This document shows, piece after piece, positions 1 to 9,812 of a stretch of DNA of 64,000 nucleotides. The stretch is from Pseudomonas urmiensis (GTDB lineage Bacteria; Pseudomonadota; Gammaproteobacteria; Pseudomonadales; Pseudomonadaceae). The notes under the pieces are model-generated. The model worked only from the letters and a program-made list of their open reading frames with translations, was not told where the DNA came from and made no database searches. The DNA lies in the NCBI RefSeq assembly GCF_014268815.2, contig NZ_JABWRE020000001.1:749001-813000 (forward strand), written 5' to 3'. The first letter of the stretch is position 1, and each line of letters opens with the position of its first letter. A program made the translations under genes and the position numbers.

Positions 1-1
1 G

Positions 2-3000
2 TTCGAGGATCAGAGCGATTCCAACACCCTGGTCAAGCTGATGACCGATGGCATCCTGCTCGCCGAAACCCAGCATGATCGGTTTCTTGAGCGCTACGAC
101 ACGATCATCGTCGACGAGGCCCACGAGCGCAGTCTGAACATCGACTTCTTGCTCGGTTATCTGAAGACCTTGCTGCATCGCCGGCCCGAGCTGAAGCTGA
201 TCATCACTTCAGCGACCATCGATCTGGAGCGCTTCTCCAAGCATTTCGATAACGCGCCGATCATTGAAGTCTCGGGCCGCACCTACCCGGTAGAAACCTG
301 GTATCGGCCGCTGACCAGCGAGCAGGACGAGGAAGGCAACCAGGTTGAAGACGACCTGACAGTTGATCAGGCGATCCTGGCTACCCTCGATGAAATCGCC
401 GCGCACGAACGCAGTGTCGGCAAGGGGCCGGGTGATGTGCTGGTGTTCCTGCCCGGCGAGCGTGAGATTCGCGACGCTGCCGAGATCTTGCGCAAGGCCC
501 AGCTACGTCACACCGAGATCTTGCCGCTGTACGCCCGGCTGTCGCCGGCCGAGCAGCAGAAGATCTTCCAGTCGCACCCAGGCCGGCGCGTGGTGCTCGC
601 CACCAACGTGGCCGAGACTTCCCTGACGGTGCCCGGCATCCGCTATGTGATCGACAGTGGCACCGCGCGGATCAGCCGTTACAGCTATCGCGCCAAGGTT
701 CAGCGCCTGCCTATCGAGGCGGTCTCGCAAGCCAGTGCCAACCAGCGTAAGGGACGCTGTGGGCGGGTCGAGCCGGGCATCTGTGTGCGCCTGTACAGCG
801 AAGACGACTTCAACGGCCGGCCGGCGTTCACCGATCCGGAGATCCTGCGCACCAACCTGGCGGCGGTGATCTTGCAGATGCTCCACCTGCGCCTGGGTGC
901 GATTGATGCCTTCCCCTTCATCGAACCGCCTGATGGCAAGGCCATCAGCGACGGTTTCAACCTGCTGCAGGAGCTGTCGGCGGTCAATCGCGAGAACCAG
1001 CTGACCCCGCTCGGCCGGCAACTGGCGCGTTTGCCTATCGATCCGCGGCTGGGCCGCATGCTGCTCGAAGGCGCCCGCTTGGGCAGTCTGCAGGAAGTAT
1101 TGATCGTCACCAGCGCGCTGTCGGTGCAGGATCCACGCGAGCGTCCGCCGGAGCGTCAGCAGGCAGCGGATCAAGCCCACGCGCAGTGGAAAGACGTCGA
1201 TTCGGACTTTGCCGCGCTGGTCAATCTGTGGCGCGGTTTCGAAGAGCAGCGTCAGGCGCTGACCGCCAACCCGCTGCGAAACTGGTGCCGGAAGAACTTC
1301 CTCAATTACCTGCGCCTGCGCGAATGGCGCGATGCCCATCGCCAGTTGTCGCTGATCTGTCGCGACCTGCAACTGACCGTTAATAAAGAACCCATTGACT
1401 ATCAGCGCATGCACAAGGCCATTCTCAGTGGCCTGCTCAGCCAGATCGGCCACAAGACCGAAGAGGGTGACTACCAGGGCGCGCGCCAGCGCCGCTTCTG
1501 GATCCACCCCTCGTCCGGCATCGGCCGCAAGCGCCCGCAATGGGTGATGGCCGCCGAACTGGTCGAAACCACCAAGCTGTATGCGCGCATGGTGGCCAAG
1601 ATCGAGCCAGACTGGATCGAGCCGCTGGCGGGGCACCTGATCAAGAAAAACCACTTCGAGCCGCACTGGGAGAAAAAGCGCGGGCAAGTGGTGGCCTATG
1701 AACAGATCACCCTGTACGGCTTGATCCTGGTCGGCCGGCGCCCGGTGCACTACGGGCCGATCGATCCGGTGGTATCACGCGAGCTGTTTATCCGCGAGGG
1801 TTTGGTTGGCGGTGAGATTCAGTCGCGGGCCAAGTGCCTGGCGGCTAACAAACGCCTGCTCGAACAGCTCGACGAGCTCGAGGCCAAGGCGCGCCGACGC
1901 GACATTCTCGCCGATGAGGAAACTCTCTACGCCTTCTATGAAGCGCGCCTGCCTGCCGAGATTCACCAGACGGCGACGTTCGACGCCTGGTATCGCATGA
2001 CCAGCCAGAAAGACGCCAATCTGCTGATCATGCGCGAAGAGGATGTGCTGGCCCGCGAGGCCAGTGAAGTGACCGCCGCGCAATACCCTGACAGCCTCAA
2101 GGTGGGCGAGCTGAGCCTGCCGCTGAGCTACCATTTCGAGCCGAACCATCCGCGCGATGGCGTCACTGTGCGGGTGCCGGCGCCGTTGCTGCCGAGCCTG
2201 CCGGGTGAGCGCCTGGAATGGTTGGTGCCAGGCTTGCTCGAGGCCAAGTGCATTGCCCTGGTACGCAACCTGCCCAAGGCCTTGCGCAAGAACTTCGTGC
2301 CGGTGCCGGACTTCGTCAAGGCCGCCCTGGCGCGGATGACCTTTGGCCAGGGCGGTTTGCCCCAGGCGCTGGGTAAGGAGCTGCTGCGCATGACCGGCGC
2401 GCGGGTCACCGATGAGGCTTGGGCGCAAGCGGCTGAGCTGGTCGAGAGCCACCTGCGGATGAACATCGAAGTGGTCGACGGCCAGGGTAAGTTCCTTGGC
2501 GAAGGGCGCGATCTGGCCGAGCTGACTTCCCGATTTGTCGCAGCAAGCCAAGCTGCACTGGCCATGCCGCGTACGGAAAAGTCCGAGCAGCCGGTGCAGG
2601 CCAAGGCCTTCGCCGACGTCGCTGAAACCGCCCAGCAAAAGATCGCCGGGCTGTCGATGACGGTCTACCCGGCGCTGGTCGAAGAGAACGGCAGCGTACG
2701 TGAAGGACGTTTCTCGACCCACGCCGAGGCCCAGTTCCAGCATCGCCGCGCATTGCAACGTTTGCTTTTGCAACAGCTGGCAGAGCCGGCCAAGTTCCTG
2801 CGGGGCAAGTTGCCCGGGCTGACCGAGCTGGGGCTGCTGTACCGCGACATGGGCCGGGTCGAGGCGTTGGTCGAGGACATCCTGCTGGCCAGTCTCGACA
2901 GCTGCATCCTGGAAGGTGAAGTGCAGCTGCCGCGCGATGGGGCGGGCCTTGCTTCGTTGGCCGAGCGCAAGCGCGGCAGTTGGGCTGAGCACGCCGAGCG

Positions 3001-3451
3001 CTTGGCCAGGCTGACGCTTGAGGTGCTCAAGCTGTGGCATGGTTTGCAGAAGCGCTTCAAAGGCAAGATCGACTTGAGCCAGGCGGTTGCCTTGAACGAC
3101 ATCAAGCTGCAGTTGGCCAACCTGGTCTACCCCGGTTTTGTGCGCGATACGCCTGGGGTGTGGTTCAAGGAATTGCCCCGCTACCTCAAAGCCATCGAAT
3201 TGCGCCTGGAGAAACTCGGCTCGCAAGTGCAGAAGGACCGCGTCTGGAGTGGCGAACTGGCCACTCTCTGGACCCAGTACAAGACACGCGCCGACAAGCA
3301 TGCCCAGGAGGGCAAGCGCGACGAGCAGTTGCTCATGTACCGTTGGTTGCTGGAGGAATATCGGGTATCGCTGTTCGCCCAGCAGCTGGGCACCAAGGTG
3401 CCGGTTTCCGACAAACGCTTGAGCAAACAGTGGAGCCTGGTAGAGGGCTAA
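2..3451 (+). CDS. hrpA: ATP-dependent RNA helicase HrpA (5' end outside window)
   Basis: DEAH-box RNA helicase of the HrpA family. The frame is open from base 2, so the true start and the Walker A motif lie upstream. About 1149 residues are visible, close to the C-terminal nine tenths of the roughly 1300-residue family. Visible helicase motifs in order are DEAHERS (motif II), TSATID (III), TNVAETSLT (V) and QRKGRCGR (VI). They are followed by the helicase-associated and OB-fold regions and the long C-terminal domain typical of bacterial HrpA. In E. coli HrpA is linked to mRNA processing and to resolving stalled ribosomes. The next gene on the same strand starts 240 bp downstream. Confidence 0.95.
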   Translation, partial: FEDQSDSNTLVKLMTDGILLAETQHDRFLERYDTIIVDEAHERSLNIDFLLGYLKTLLHRRPELKLIITSATIDLERFSKHFDNAPIIEVSGRTYPVETWYRPLTSEQDEEGNQVEDDLTVDQAILATLDEIAAHERSVGKGPGDVLVFLPGEREIRDAAEILRKAQLRHTEILPLYARLSPAEQQKIFQSHPGRRVVLATNVAETSLTVPGIRYVIDSGTARISRYSYRAKVQRLPIEAVSQASANQRKGRCGRVEPGICVRLYSEDDFNGRPAFTDPEILRTNLAAVILQMLHLRLGAIDAFPFIEPPDGKAISDGFNLLQELSAVNRENQLTPLGRQLARLPIDPRLGRMLLEGARLGSLQEVLIVTSALSVQDPRERPPERQQAADQAHAQWKDVDSDFAALVNLWRGFEEQRQALTANPLRNWCRKNFLNYLRLREWRDAHRQLSLICRDLQLTVNKEPIDYQRMHKAILSGLLSQIGHKTEEGDYQGARQRRFWIHPSSGIGRKRPQWVMAAELVETTKLYARMVAKIEPDWIEPLAGHLIKKNHFEPHWEKKRGQVVAYEQITLYGLILVGRRPVHYGPIDPVVSRELFIREGLVGGEIQSRAKCLAANKRLLEQLDELEAKARRRDILADEETLYAFYEARLPAEIHQTATFDAWYRMTSQKDANLLIMREEDVLAREASEVTAAQYPDSLKVGELSLPLSYHFEPNHPRDGVTVRVPAPLLPSLPGERLEWLVPGLLEAKCIALVRNLPKALRKNFVPVPDFVKAALARMTFGQGGLPQALGKELLRMTGARVTDEAWAQAAELVESHLRMNIEVVDGQGKFLGEGRDLAELTSRFVAASQAALAMPRTEKSEQPVQAKAFADVAETAQQKIAGLSMTVYPALVEENGSVREGRFSTHAEAQFQHRRALQRLLLQQLAEPAKFLRGKLPGLTELGLLYRDMGRVEALVEDILLASLDSCILEGEVQLPRDGAGLASLAERKRGSWAEHAERLARLTLEVLKLWHGLQKRFKGKIDLSQAVALNDIKLQLANLVYPGFVRDTPGVWFKELPRYLKAIELRLEKLGSQVQKDRVWSGELATLWTQYKTRADKHAQEGKRDEQLLMYRWLLEEYRVSLFAQQLGTKVPVSDKRLSKQWSLVEG

Positions 3452-3691
3452 ACCGCTGCAAATGTGGCAAACTTGCTGGAGTTTTGCGGCCGCTTTGCGG
3501 TCATTCGCGAGCTAGACTGGCTCCCACGAGAACTCTGGGAGCAGGTTTACCCGCGCACGAGGGCATAGCCCTCGCTGGTTCTCCCGTTTCAGCGGGAAGT
3601 TGCAATTGTAAATTGGCACCAAGGTGCCATTATCTTGCCCCTTATTTCGGCCAGCGCCGCGCGGCGATGGCCTCTGACCAGAGGAACGACC
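3452..3691. other. hrpA-fabH-like intergenic region with small hairpins
   Basis: This 240-bp gap has no gene. It contains a degenerate REP-like palindrome (GGCTCCCAC around 3520 pairing with CTGGGAGC around 3535) and a small hairpin GAGGGC-ATAG-CCCTC near 3562-3576. A ribosome binding site, AGAGGAAC, lies at about 3680-3687 just before the GTG start of the next gene. No promoter could be assigned with confidence. Confidence 0.4.
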
Positions 3692-4813
3692 GTGCATAAC
3701 GTCGTAATCAGCGGCACCGGCCTGTATACCCCGGCCCAGAGCATTTCCAACGAAGAACTGGTGGAGTCGTTCAATACTTGGGTCACGCAGTACAACCAGG
3801 ACAACGCGGCGGCCATCGCGCGTGGCGAAGTCCAAGCCCTGGCCGAATCCAACGCCGCCTTCATCGAGAAGGCGTCGGGGATCAAGAGCCGCTTCGTGTT
3901 GGACAAGGCCGGCATTCTCGATCCGCAGCGCATGAAGCCACGGTTGCCGGAGCGCTCCAATGACGAGCCCTCGATCCTCTGTGAGATGGCCGTGACCGCC
4001 GCCCGCCAGGCCCTTGAGCGTGCAGGTCGCACTGCCGCCGATGTCGATGCGGTGATCGTCGCTTGCTCCAACCTGCAGCGCCCGTATCCGGCTATCGCCA
4101 TCGAAGTGCAGCAGGCGTTGGGCATCAACGGTTTTGGCTTCGACATGAACGTTGCCTGCTCGTCGGCCACCTTCGGCATCCAGACCGCCGCCAACAGCAT
4201 TCAGCTGGGCCAGGTCCGTGCGGTGCTGGTGGTCAACCCTGAGGTGTGTACCGCTCACCTGAACTTCCGCGATCGTGACAGCCACTTCATCTTTGGCGAT
4301 GCCGCTACCGCCGTGCTGCTCGAGCGTGCTGACCTGGCGACTTCGGCGCATCAGTTCGAGATCGTCAGCAGCAAGTTGCTGACTCAGTTCTCCAATAACA
4401 TCCGCAACAACTTCGGCTTCCTCAACCGTGCGGCGGAGGAGGGCGAGGGGGCAGCGGACAAACTGTTCGTTCAGGAAGGGCGCAAGGTGTTCCGTGAGGT
4501 GTGTCCGATGGTTGCTGAGCTGATCGGCCAGCACTTGCAAGAGAATGGTCTGCAGCCGAGCGATGTGAAGCGTTTCTGGTTGCATCAGGCCAACTTGAGC
4601 ATGAATCACTTGATCGTCAAGAAGCTGGTTGGGCGGGATGTGGCTGAGGAAGATGCGCCGGTGATTCTGGATCGGTATGCCAATACCAGTTCGGCGGGGT
4701 CGGTGATTGCCCTGCACCTGTATCAGGATGATTTGCCTGTGGGGGCGGTGGGGGTGCTGAGTTCGTTTGGCGCTGGGTATTCGATTGGTAGTGTGATTTT
4801 GCGTAAGCGGTGA
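3692..4813 (+). CDS. Beta-ketoacyl-ACP synthase III (FabH-like)
   Basis: Thiolase-fold condensing enzyme of the FabH family, 373 residues from the chosen GTG start. That start has AGAGGAAC eight bases upstream and gives an N terminus matching the family (HNVVISGTGLYTP). The catalytic triad is visible: Cys156 in NVACSSATFG, His298 in WLHQAN and Asn331 in YANTSSAG. The family condenses an acyl-CoA or acyl-ACP primer with malonyl-ACP. P. aeruginosa PA3286, a similar protein found not far from hrpA, feeds octanoyl-CoA from beta-oxidation into fatty acid synthesis. That this is its orthologue is inference. An upstream in-frame ATG at 3635 has no good ribosome binding site. Confidence 0.88.
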   Translation: MHNVVISGTGLYTPAQSISNEELVESFNTWVTQYNQDNAAAIARGEVQALAESNAAFIEKASGIKSRFVLDKAGILDPQRMKPRLPERSNDEPSILCEMAVTAARQALERAGRTAADVDAVIVACSNLQRPYPAIAIEVQQALGINGFGFDMNVACSSATFGIQTAANSIQLGQVRAVLVVNPEVCTAHLNFRDRDSHFIFGDAATAVLLERADLATSAHQFEIVSSKLLTQFSNNIRNNFGFLNRAAEEGEGAADKLFVQEGRKVFREVCPMVAELIGQHLQENGLQPSDVKRFWLHQANLSMNHLIVKKLVGRDVAEEDAPVILDRYANTSSAGSVIALHLYQDDLPVGAVGVLSSFGAGYSIGSVILRKR

Positions 4814-4956
4814 TTTTTGTTTTTTTTGGTGGTGGGTTTTTCTGGTTGCGAGGGTGGCTTTTAGTCACCTTTGCGGCCATTTGGCGGGGGTAGCGCTGGT
4901 TTTGAGTTGAGTTCTTGAATGTGAGCTTATCCGTTTTTTGGGGGCTGCTACTGGCC

Positions 4957-5281
4957 CCTTCCGCCCTTACGGCGGGTCACTTTTTGGCAAACGCCCCAAA
5001 AAGTAACCAAAAAGGTCTGCGCTCCACCATCCGGCCCTACGCTGCGCTACGGATCCCTTCGCGCCGGCGCCTTCCGGGCCCGCGCGGCCTACGATTTGCT
5101 GCGCAAATCTACATCTCGCGCCTTCGGCTGCGCCGAAGGGTGCTGCGCACCTGGCCCTCCAGGCACCTCTGCTCAGCCTCCTGAAGTCGCGAATCTGCGG
5201 CGCCTGGAATTGCGCGCATGAAGATCAAGAGCAGCGAATTGCTACGCTCTCGCAGAAGCCAAAGCCAAAGCCAAAGCCAAG
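4957..5281 (+). repeat. Long repeat arm, direct orientation, composite copy 1
   Basis: Dispersed repeat. The core at 4957-5193 runs from CCTTCCGCCCTTACGG to GAAGTCGCGAA and recurs at about 47078-47333 (same orientation) and, inverted, at 6659-6892 and 47598-47833. After the core comes a tail shared with 47334-47418 that ends in a short GCCAAA hexanucleotide tract (about 5258-5281). The repeat is open in several frames, and short hypothetical proteins predicted in it are best treated as spurious. With the REPIN at 5319-5392 and the inverted arm at 6645-6961 it forms a composite structure interrupted by an IS3-family element. The region 4814-4956 is T-rich and holds no recognisable feature. Confidence 0.85.
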
Positions 5282-5318
5282 GTTTGAATTTTTCTTTTGT
5301 GTGGTTTGTTCCGGCCTC

Positions 5319-5392
5319 TTCGCGGGCAAGCCCGCTCCCACAGGTACCGCGCGGTTCTTCCGGCTGGCGGTGAACCTGTGGGAGCGGGCTTG
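5319..5392. repeat. REPIN, right arm truncated by IS insertion
   Basis: Two inverted REP sequences. The left arm (about 5319-5344) reads CGCGGGCAAGCCCGCTCCCA, and the right arm (5374-5392) reads CCTGTGGGAGCGGGCTTG. The right arm should continue with CCCCGCGA, as it does at 47505-47529, but stops exactly where the insertion sequence begins. This is direct evidence that the IS landed in a REP element. Confidence 0.85.
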
Positions 5393-5459
5393 ATCTGGCC
5401 TAATGATTTTGGACACCTTCTACGGGCGCTATGATGGCGCCCAATTGGAGGCAAAATCA

Positions 5460-6604
<1,145 letters not shown>

Positions 6605-6644
6605 AACCTTAACTGGTGTCCAAAATAAGTTGACCAGTTCAAGT

Positions 6645-6961
6645 CGCCGCCACTAACTTCGCGACTTCAGGAGGCCGAGCGTAGGTGTCTGTAGGGCCAG
6701 GTGCGTCAGCACCCTTCGGCGTAGCCGAAGGCGCGAGATGTAGATTTGCGTAGCAAATCGTAGGCCGCGCGGGCCCGGAAGGCACCGAAGCGAGGGGACC
6801 CGAAGCGCAGCGTAGGGCCGGATGGTGGAGCGCAGACCTTTTGGTTACTTTTGGGGCGTCTGCCAAAAGTGACCCGCCGTAAGGGCGGAAAGGTGACTCA
6901 GCGCCACCCTAGCCAATGGATATGCTCAAACCTCTAAAAGCCCAAGCCCAAGCCCAAGCCC
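6645..6961 (-). repeat. Long repeat arm, inverted, composite copy 1, with AAGCCC tract
   Basis: Inverted copy of the arm at 4957-5193 (core 6659-6892), closely similar to the inverted arm at 47587-47880. Beyond the core both inverted arms share a tail with the words GGATATGCTCAAA and CTAAAAGCCC, ending in an (AAGCCC)n hexanucleotide tract. Four units are present here (6938-6961), against twelve at 47881-47952. The stretch 6962-7033 before the porin stop codon contains nothing I recognise. Confidence 0.85.
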
Positions 6962-7033
6962 AACGAAAAAAAGCGAAAAGCGCCGGATGGGGTTCGGCAC
7001 TTCCCGCTTTCACTAACGCAGAGCAACTACACC

Positions 7034-8278
7034 TTAGAACTTAGCTTCCAGATCCACCTGCAACGTATCGACATCAGCATTGCTGTTAGGCAGCTGCGAC
7101 AGATCGGTCTTGGCCATCAGATAAGCAGCACCCACCGAGAAGTTCTTGTCGATCTCGTAACCCACCTTGAACTTGTGACCGCGCGAACCCGTGAAGCCGT
7201 TACCGAAGTCAGAGTCGGTGAACAGGCTGACCACAGCGTTACGCTGCACATCGCGGTAGTTATAGTCCAGGCTCCAGGCACCGAGCTTGGTCTTCAGGCC
7301 CGCCAGCCAAGCCTGGTCTTCGCCATCGGTGCTCTCGGTGTTCTTCACGTACTGACCATAGGCCGACAGCGGTACAGCCAGGCCAGTCAGGTCGATCTGA
7401 CCGAAGCCTTCCACCAGGTTGAACTCGTTGGTGGTGTTGCCGAACGACTGCAGGATGGTGGCTTCCTTGTCGTTGTCATAGCCATAGATGCTCGCACCCA
7501 CGGTGACCTTGAGGGCATCCATCGGCGCGAACTTCGCCCCCAGCTGGCCGTGGTAGACCTGGGCGTCGTGCTTGTACTGCACGCCGTCGCCGTCGACGTT
7601 GTCCTTGAGGGTGTATTGACCCGCGCTGGCGAACACTTCGGCGCCGCCCAGGTCGGTCTTGTAGGTAGCAGCCACACCTTCCGGGTTGATGTCGCTGTCC
7701 CAGATGATGTCGCCCATGCTGACCCAAGGCTGGGCCATCTTGCCGCCGATCAGGTGCAGGCCGGGCAGGGCGGTTGGGTGCCAGTCGAGGTAGGCCAGGT
7801 CAACCCACAGCGACTTCTTGTCGAAGTAGTTGTCCAGGCTCTGGTTGGTCGAGCGACGGTCAGCGCTGCTGCCGGTGGCGACACGGATGCCGGCGTCGAC
7901 CTGCGGGTTGATCTCGCTGTAGAAGCCAACACGGGCACGCACGCGCTGACGGTCCTGGTTGCCGCTGGAGCTGTTCGGTTCGTCGACGTTGACGTCTTCG
8001 TAGCGCAGGCGCACATCGCCCTTGATCTGGGTCTTGGCGGCCCAGGCGACTTTCTGTTCAAAGGAGCTCATCCGCTCGGATTGAGCCTTCATGTCTGCCT
8101 TTTCCTTGGTTTCCTTCGACAGGTCGGCCTGCAGTTCGTTGTACTGCGCCTGGTTGATCGAGCCGTTGGCGCGGAGCATTTCGAGCAGCTTGGCGTCGAC
8201 TGCAGCACTGGCTGGAGTACTCAGAGCCAGCATCAGGCCGGTGAGGCTCACTCCAGTAAGTGTAGAAACAAGACGCAT
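7034..8278 (-). CDS. Putative outer-membrane porin
   Basis: 414-residue secreted beta-barrel protein. The ATG at 8278 follows AGGGAGAACC and gives a clear signal peptide (MRLVSTLTGVSLTGLMLALS then PASAA), whereas the longer open frame begins with non-secretory sequence. After the signal there is a short coiled-coil-like segment (QAQYNELQADLSKETKEKADM, about residues 40-62). The rest is alternating beta-barrel sequence with terminal LQVDLEAKF, ending in the C-terminal phenylalanine favoured by the BAM machinery. It resembles the putative-porin family of Pseudomonas (Pfam Porin_10 type, named from memory). The substrate is unknown. It is monocistronic and divergent from the next gene. Confidence 0.82.
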   Translation of the reverse strand: MRLVSTLTGVSLTGLMLALSTPASAAVDAKLLEMLRANGSINQAQYNELQADLSKETKEKADMKAQSERMSSFEQKVAWAAKTQIKGDVRLRYEDVNVDEPNSSSGNQDRQRVRARVGFYSEINPQVDAGIRVATGSSADRRSTNQSLDNYFDKKSLWVDLAYLDWHPTALPGLHLIGGKMAQPWVSMGDIIWDSDINPEGVAATYKTDLGGAEVFASAGQYTLKDNVDGDGVQYKHDAQVYHGQLGAKFAPMDALKVTVGASIYGYDNDKEATILQSFGNTTNEFNLVEGFGQIDLTGLAVPLSAYGQYVKNTESTDGEDQAWLAGLKTKLGAWSLDYNYRDVQRNAVVSLFTDSDFGNGFTGSRGHKFKVGYEIDKNFSVGAAYLMAKTDLSQLPNSNADVDTLQVDLEAKF

Positions 8279-8530
8279 AAGGTTCTCCCTGTTGGAAAAG
8301 TATGGGGAGGCTTGTGCGCCCGCCCCCGAGTTGGCAAGTCTTCGGAAAAGGCCTGAATAGACAGGTCGCTGGGGTTCCGGAAAACAGGCGCAAGTATTGC
8401 GAGGGGGGATGACAGAATAATGTCTATTTAGTGGCACTGCCGTTAAGAAAACCGCTGTCAGTGCGCTTGAGGTTTGTCAGTCGCGCCCTGCATCCGGGAT
8501 ACTGGCAGGCGCCTCTTGGAGAGTGAACCC
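8279..8530. other. Divergent intergenic region, porin / acyltransferase
   Basis: 252 bp between two divergent start codons. It must hold the porin promoter (leftward) and the promoter of the FemAB-like gene (rightward). I could not assign -35/-10 elements with confidence and see no REP element here. Confidence 0.35.
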
Positions 8531-9658
8531 GTGATCAGCCTGTACAGCCTTGCCCATTTGCGCGACCTGCCAGCGGCGACCTGGGATGCGCTGGTGCCCG
8601 CCGGCCAGCCGTTTCTACGGCATGCGTTTCTGACCGCGATGGAGGACAGCGGCAGCGTCGTGCCCGCCACCGGCTGGGCTGCCGAGCACTTGATCCTGGA
8701 GCGTGACGGGCAGGTGCGCGCGGTGCTGCCGGCCTATCGCAAATGGCATTCGTTCGGCGAGTACGTGTTCGATCACGGCTGGGCCGATGCCTGTGAGCGC
8801 GCCGGGATTGCCTACTACCCCAAGTTACTGGGCGCCGTACCGTTCAGCCCGGTCAGTGGCCCGCGATTGCTAACCGAGGATCCTGCCGATGGCCTGCTGT
8901 TGCTGCAGGCGCTGCCTGAGTATCTGGGCAAGGGTGGCTTGTCGGGCGCCCACATCAATTTCACCGACAGCGCCCTGGACCAGTCGATTGCCGGTCTGCC
9001 GGGCTGGATGGAGCGCCTGGGTTGCCAGTTTCATTGGCGCAATCAGGGCTATCGGGATTTCCAGGACTTTCTCGATACTCTCAGCTCGCGCAAGCGCAAG
9101 CAGATGCGCAAGGAGCGTGAGCAGGTGCTGGGGCAGGGTATCGAGTTCCAGTGGTATCGCGGCGATGAGCTGAGCCAAGCGCAGTGGGATTTCGTGTATC
9201 TGTGTTACGCCAACACCTATGCCGTACGTAGGCGAACGCCGTACCTCACGCGGGCGTTTTTCAGCCTGCTGGCCGAGCGCATGCCCGAGGCGATCCGCGT
9301 CGTGGTGGCGCGCCAGGCGGGGCGGGATGTGGCCATGGCGCTGAGCCTGGTGGGCAGCGATAGCTTGTATGGGCGCTATTGGGGGTGCCTGGCCGAGTTC
9401 GATCGGTTGCACTTTGAGACGTGCTTCTACCAGGGGATGGACTTTGCCATTGCCCAAGGCTTGCAGCGCTTCGATGCGGGGGCACAGGGCGAACACAAGC
9501 TGATTCGCGGGTTTGAGCCGGTGATCACGCGGTCGTGGCACTATCTGTTGCATCCGGGGTTGAGGCGGGCGGTGGAGGATTTTCTTGGGCAGGAGCGCGA
9601 GGGGGTCAGGGCTTATGCCGAGGAGGCGCGGGGGATGCTGCCTTATCGGCGGGGTTGA
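8531..9658 (+). CDS. FemAB/GNAT-like acyltransferase (DUF482 type)
   Basis: 375 residues from a GTG start at 8531 preceded by TTGGAGAG. The start at 8474 lacks a good ribosome binding site and adds a basic leader. The protein has the features of the DUF482 family, often annotated as peptidogalycan biosynthesis or GNAT acyltransferase: HINFTDSALD in the middle, KRKQMRKEREQ before the second acyltransferase fold, and conserved ALSLVGSDSLYGRYWG and FDAGAQGEHKLIRGFEP near the C terminus. The biochemical substrate is not established. No partner gene is adjacent; a REPIN follows. Confidence 0.8.
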   Translation: MISLYSLAHLRDLPAATWDALVPAGQPFLRHAFLTAMEDSGSVVPATGWAAEHLILERDGQVRAVLPAYRKWHSFGEYVFDHGWADACERAGIAYYPKLLGAVPFSPVSGPRLLTEDPADGLLLLQALPEYLGKGGLSGAHINFTDSALDQSIAGLPGWMERLGCQFHWRNQGYRDFQDFLDTLSSRKRKQMRKEREQVLGQGIEFQWYRGDELSQAQWDFVYLCYANTYAVRRRTPYLTRAFFSLLAERMPEAIRVVVARQAGRDVAMALSLVGSDSLYGRYWGCLAEFDRLHFETCFYQGMDFAIAQGLQRFDAGAQGEHKLIRGFEPVITRSWHYLLHPGLRRAVEDFLGQEREGVRAYAEEARGMLPYRRG

Positions 9659-9674
9659 TGGGTGGGCTGTTGTG

Positions 9675-9795
9675 GCCCCATCGCGGGGCAAGCCCGCTCC
9701 CACGCAATGGCTGCATAGCTGCATAGCTGCATAGCCGCATAGCCGCATAGCTGCATAGCTGGTTAGCGTGGGAGCGGGCTTGCCCCGCGATGGGG
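9675..9795. repeat. REPIN with 8-bp tandem repeats in its loop
   Basis: Near-perfect inverted REP pair: left arm 9675-9705 (ATCGCGGGGCAAGCCCGC) and right arm 9766-9795. The loop is made of seven 8-bp units (9712-9767) of TGCATAGC and its variants CGCATAGC and TGGTTAGC. It lies between convergent genes and may also act as a transcription barrier. Confidence 0.9.
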
Positions 9796-9812
9796 GCGCG
9801 CCAGCCTGAAAC

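Noticed and set aside
503..3301. Two long minus-strand frames opposite hrpA
   Set aside because: Composition (runs of Gln, Arg, His) is typical of reverse-strand shadows of GC-rich genes, and hrpA motifs are unambiguous on the plus strand.
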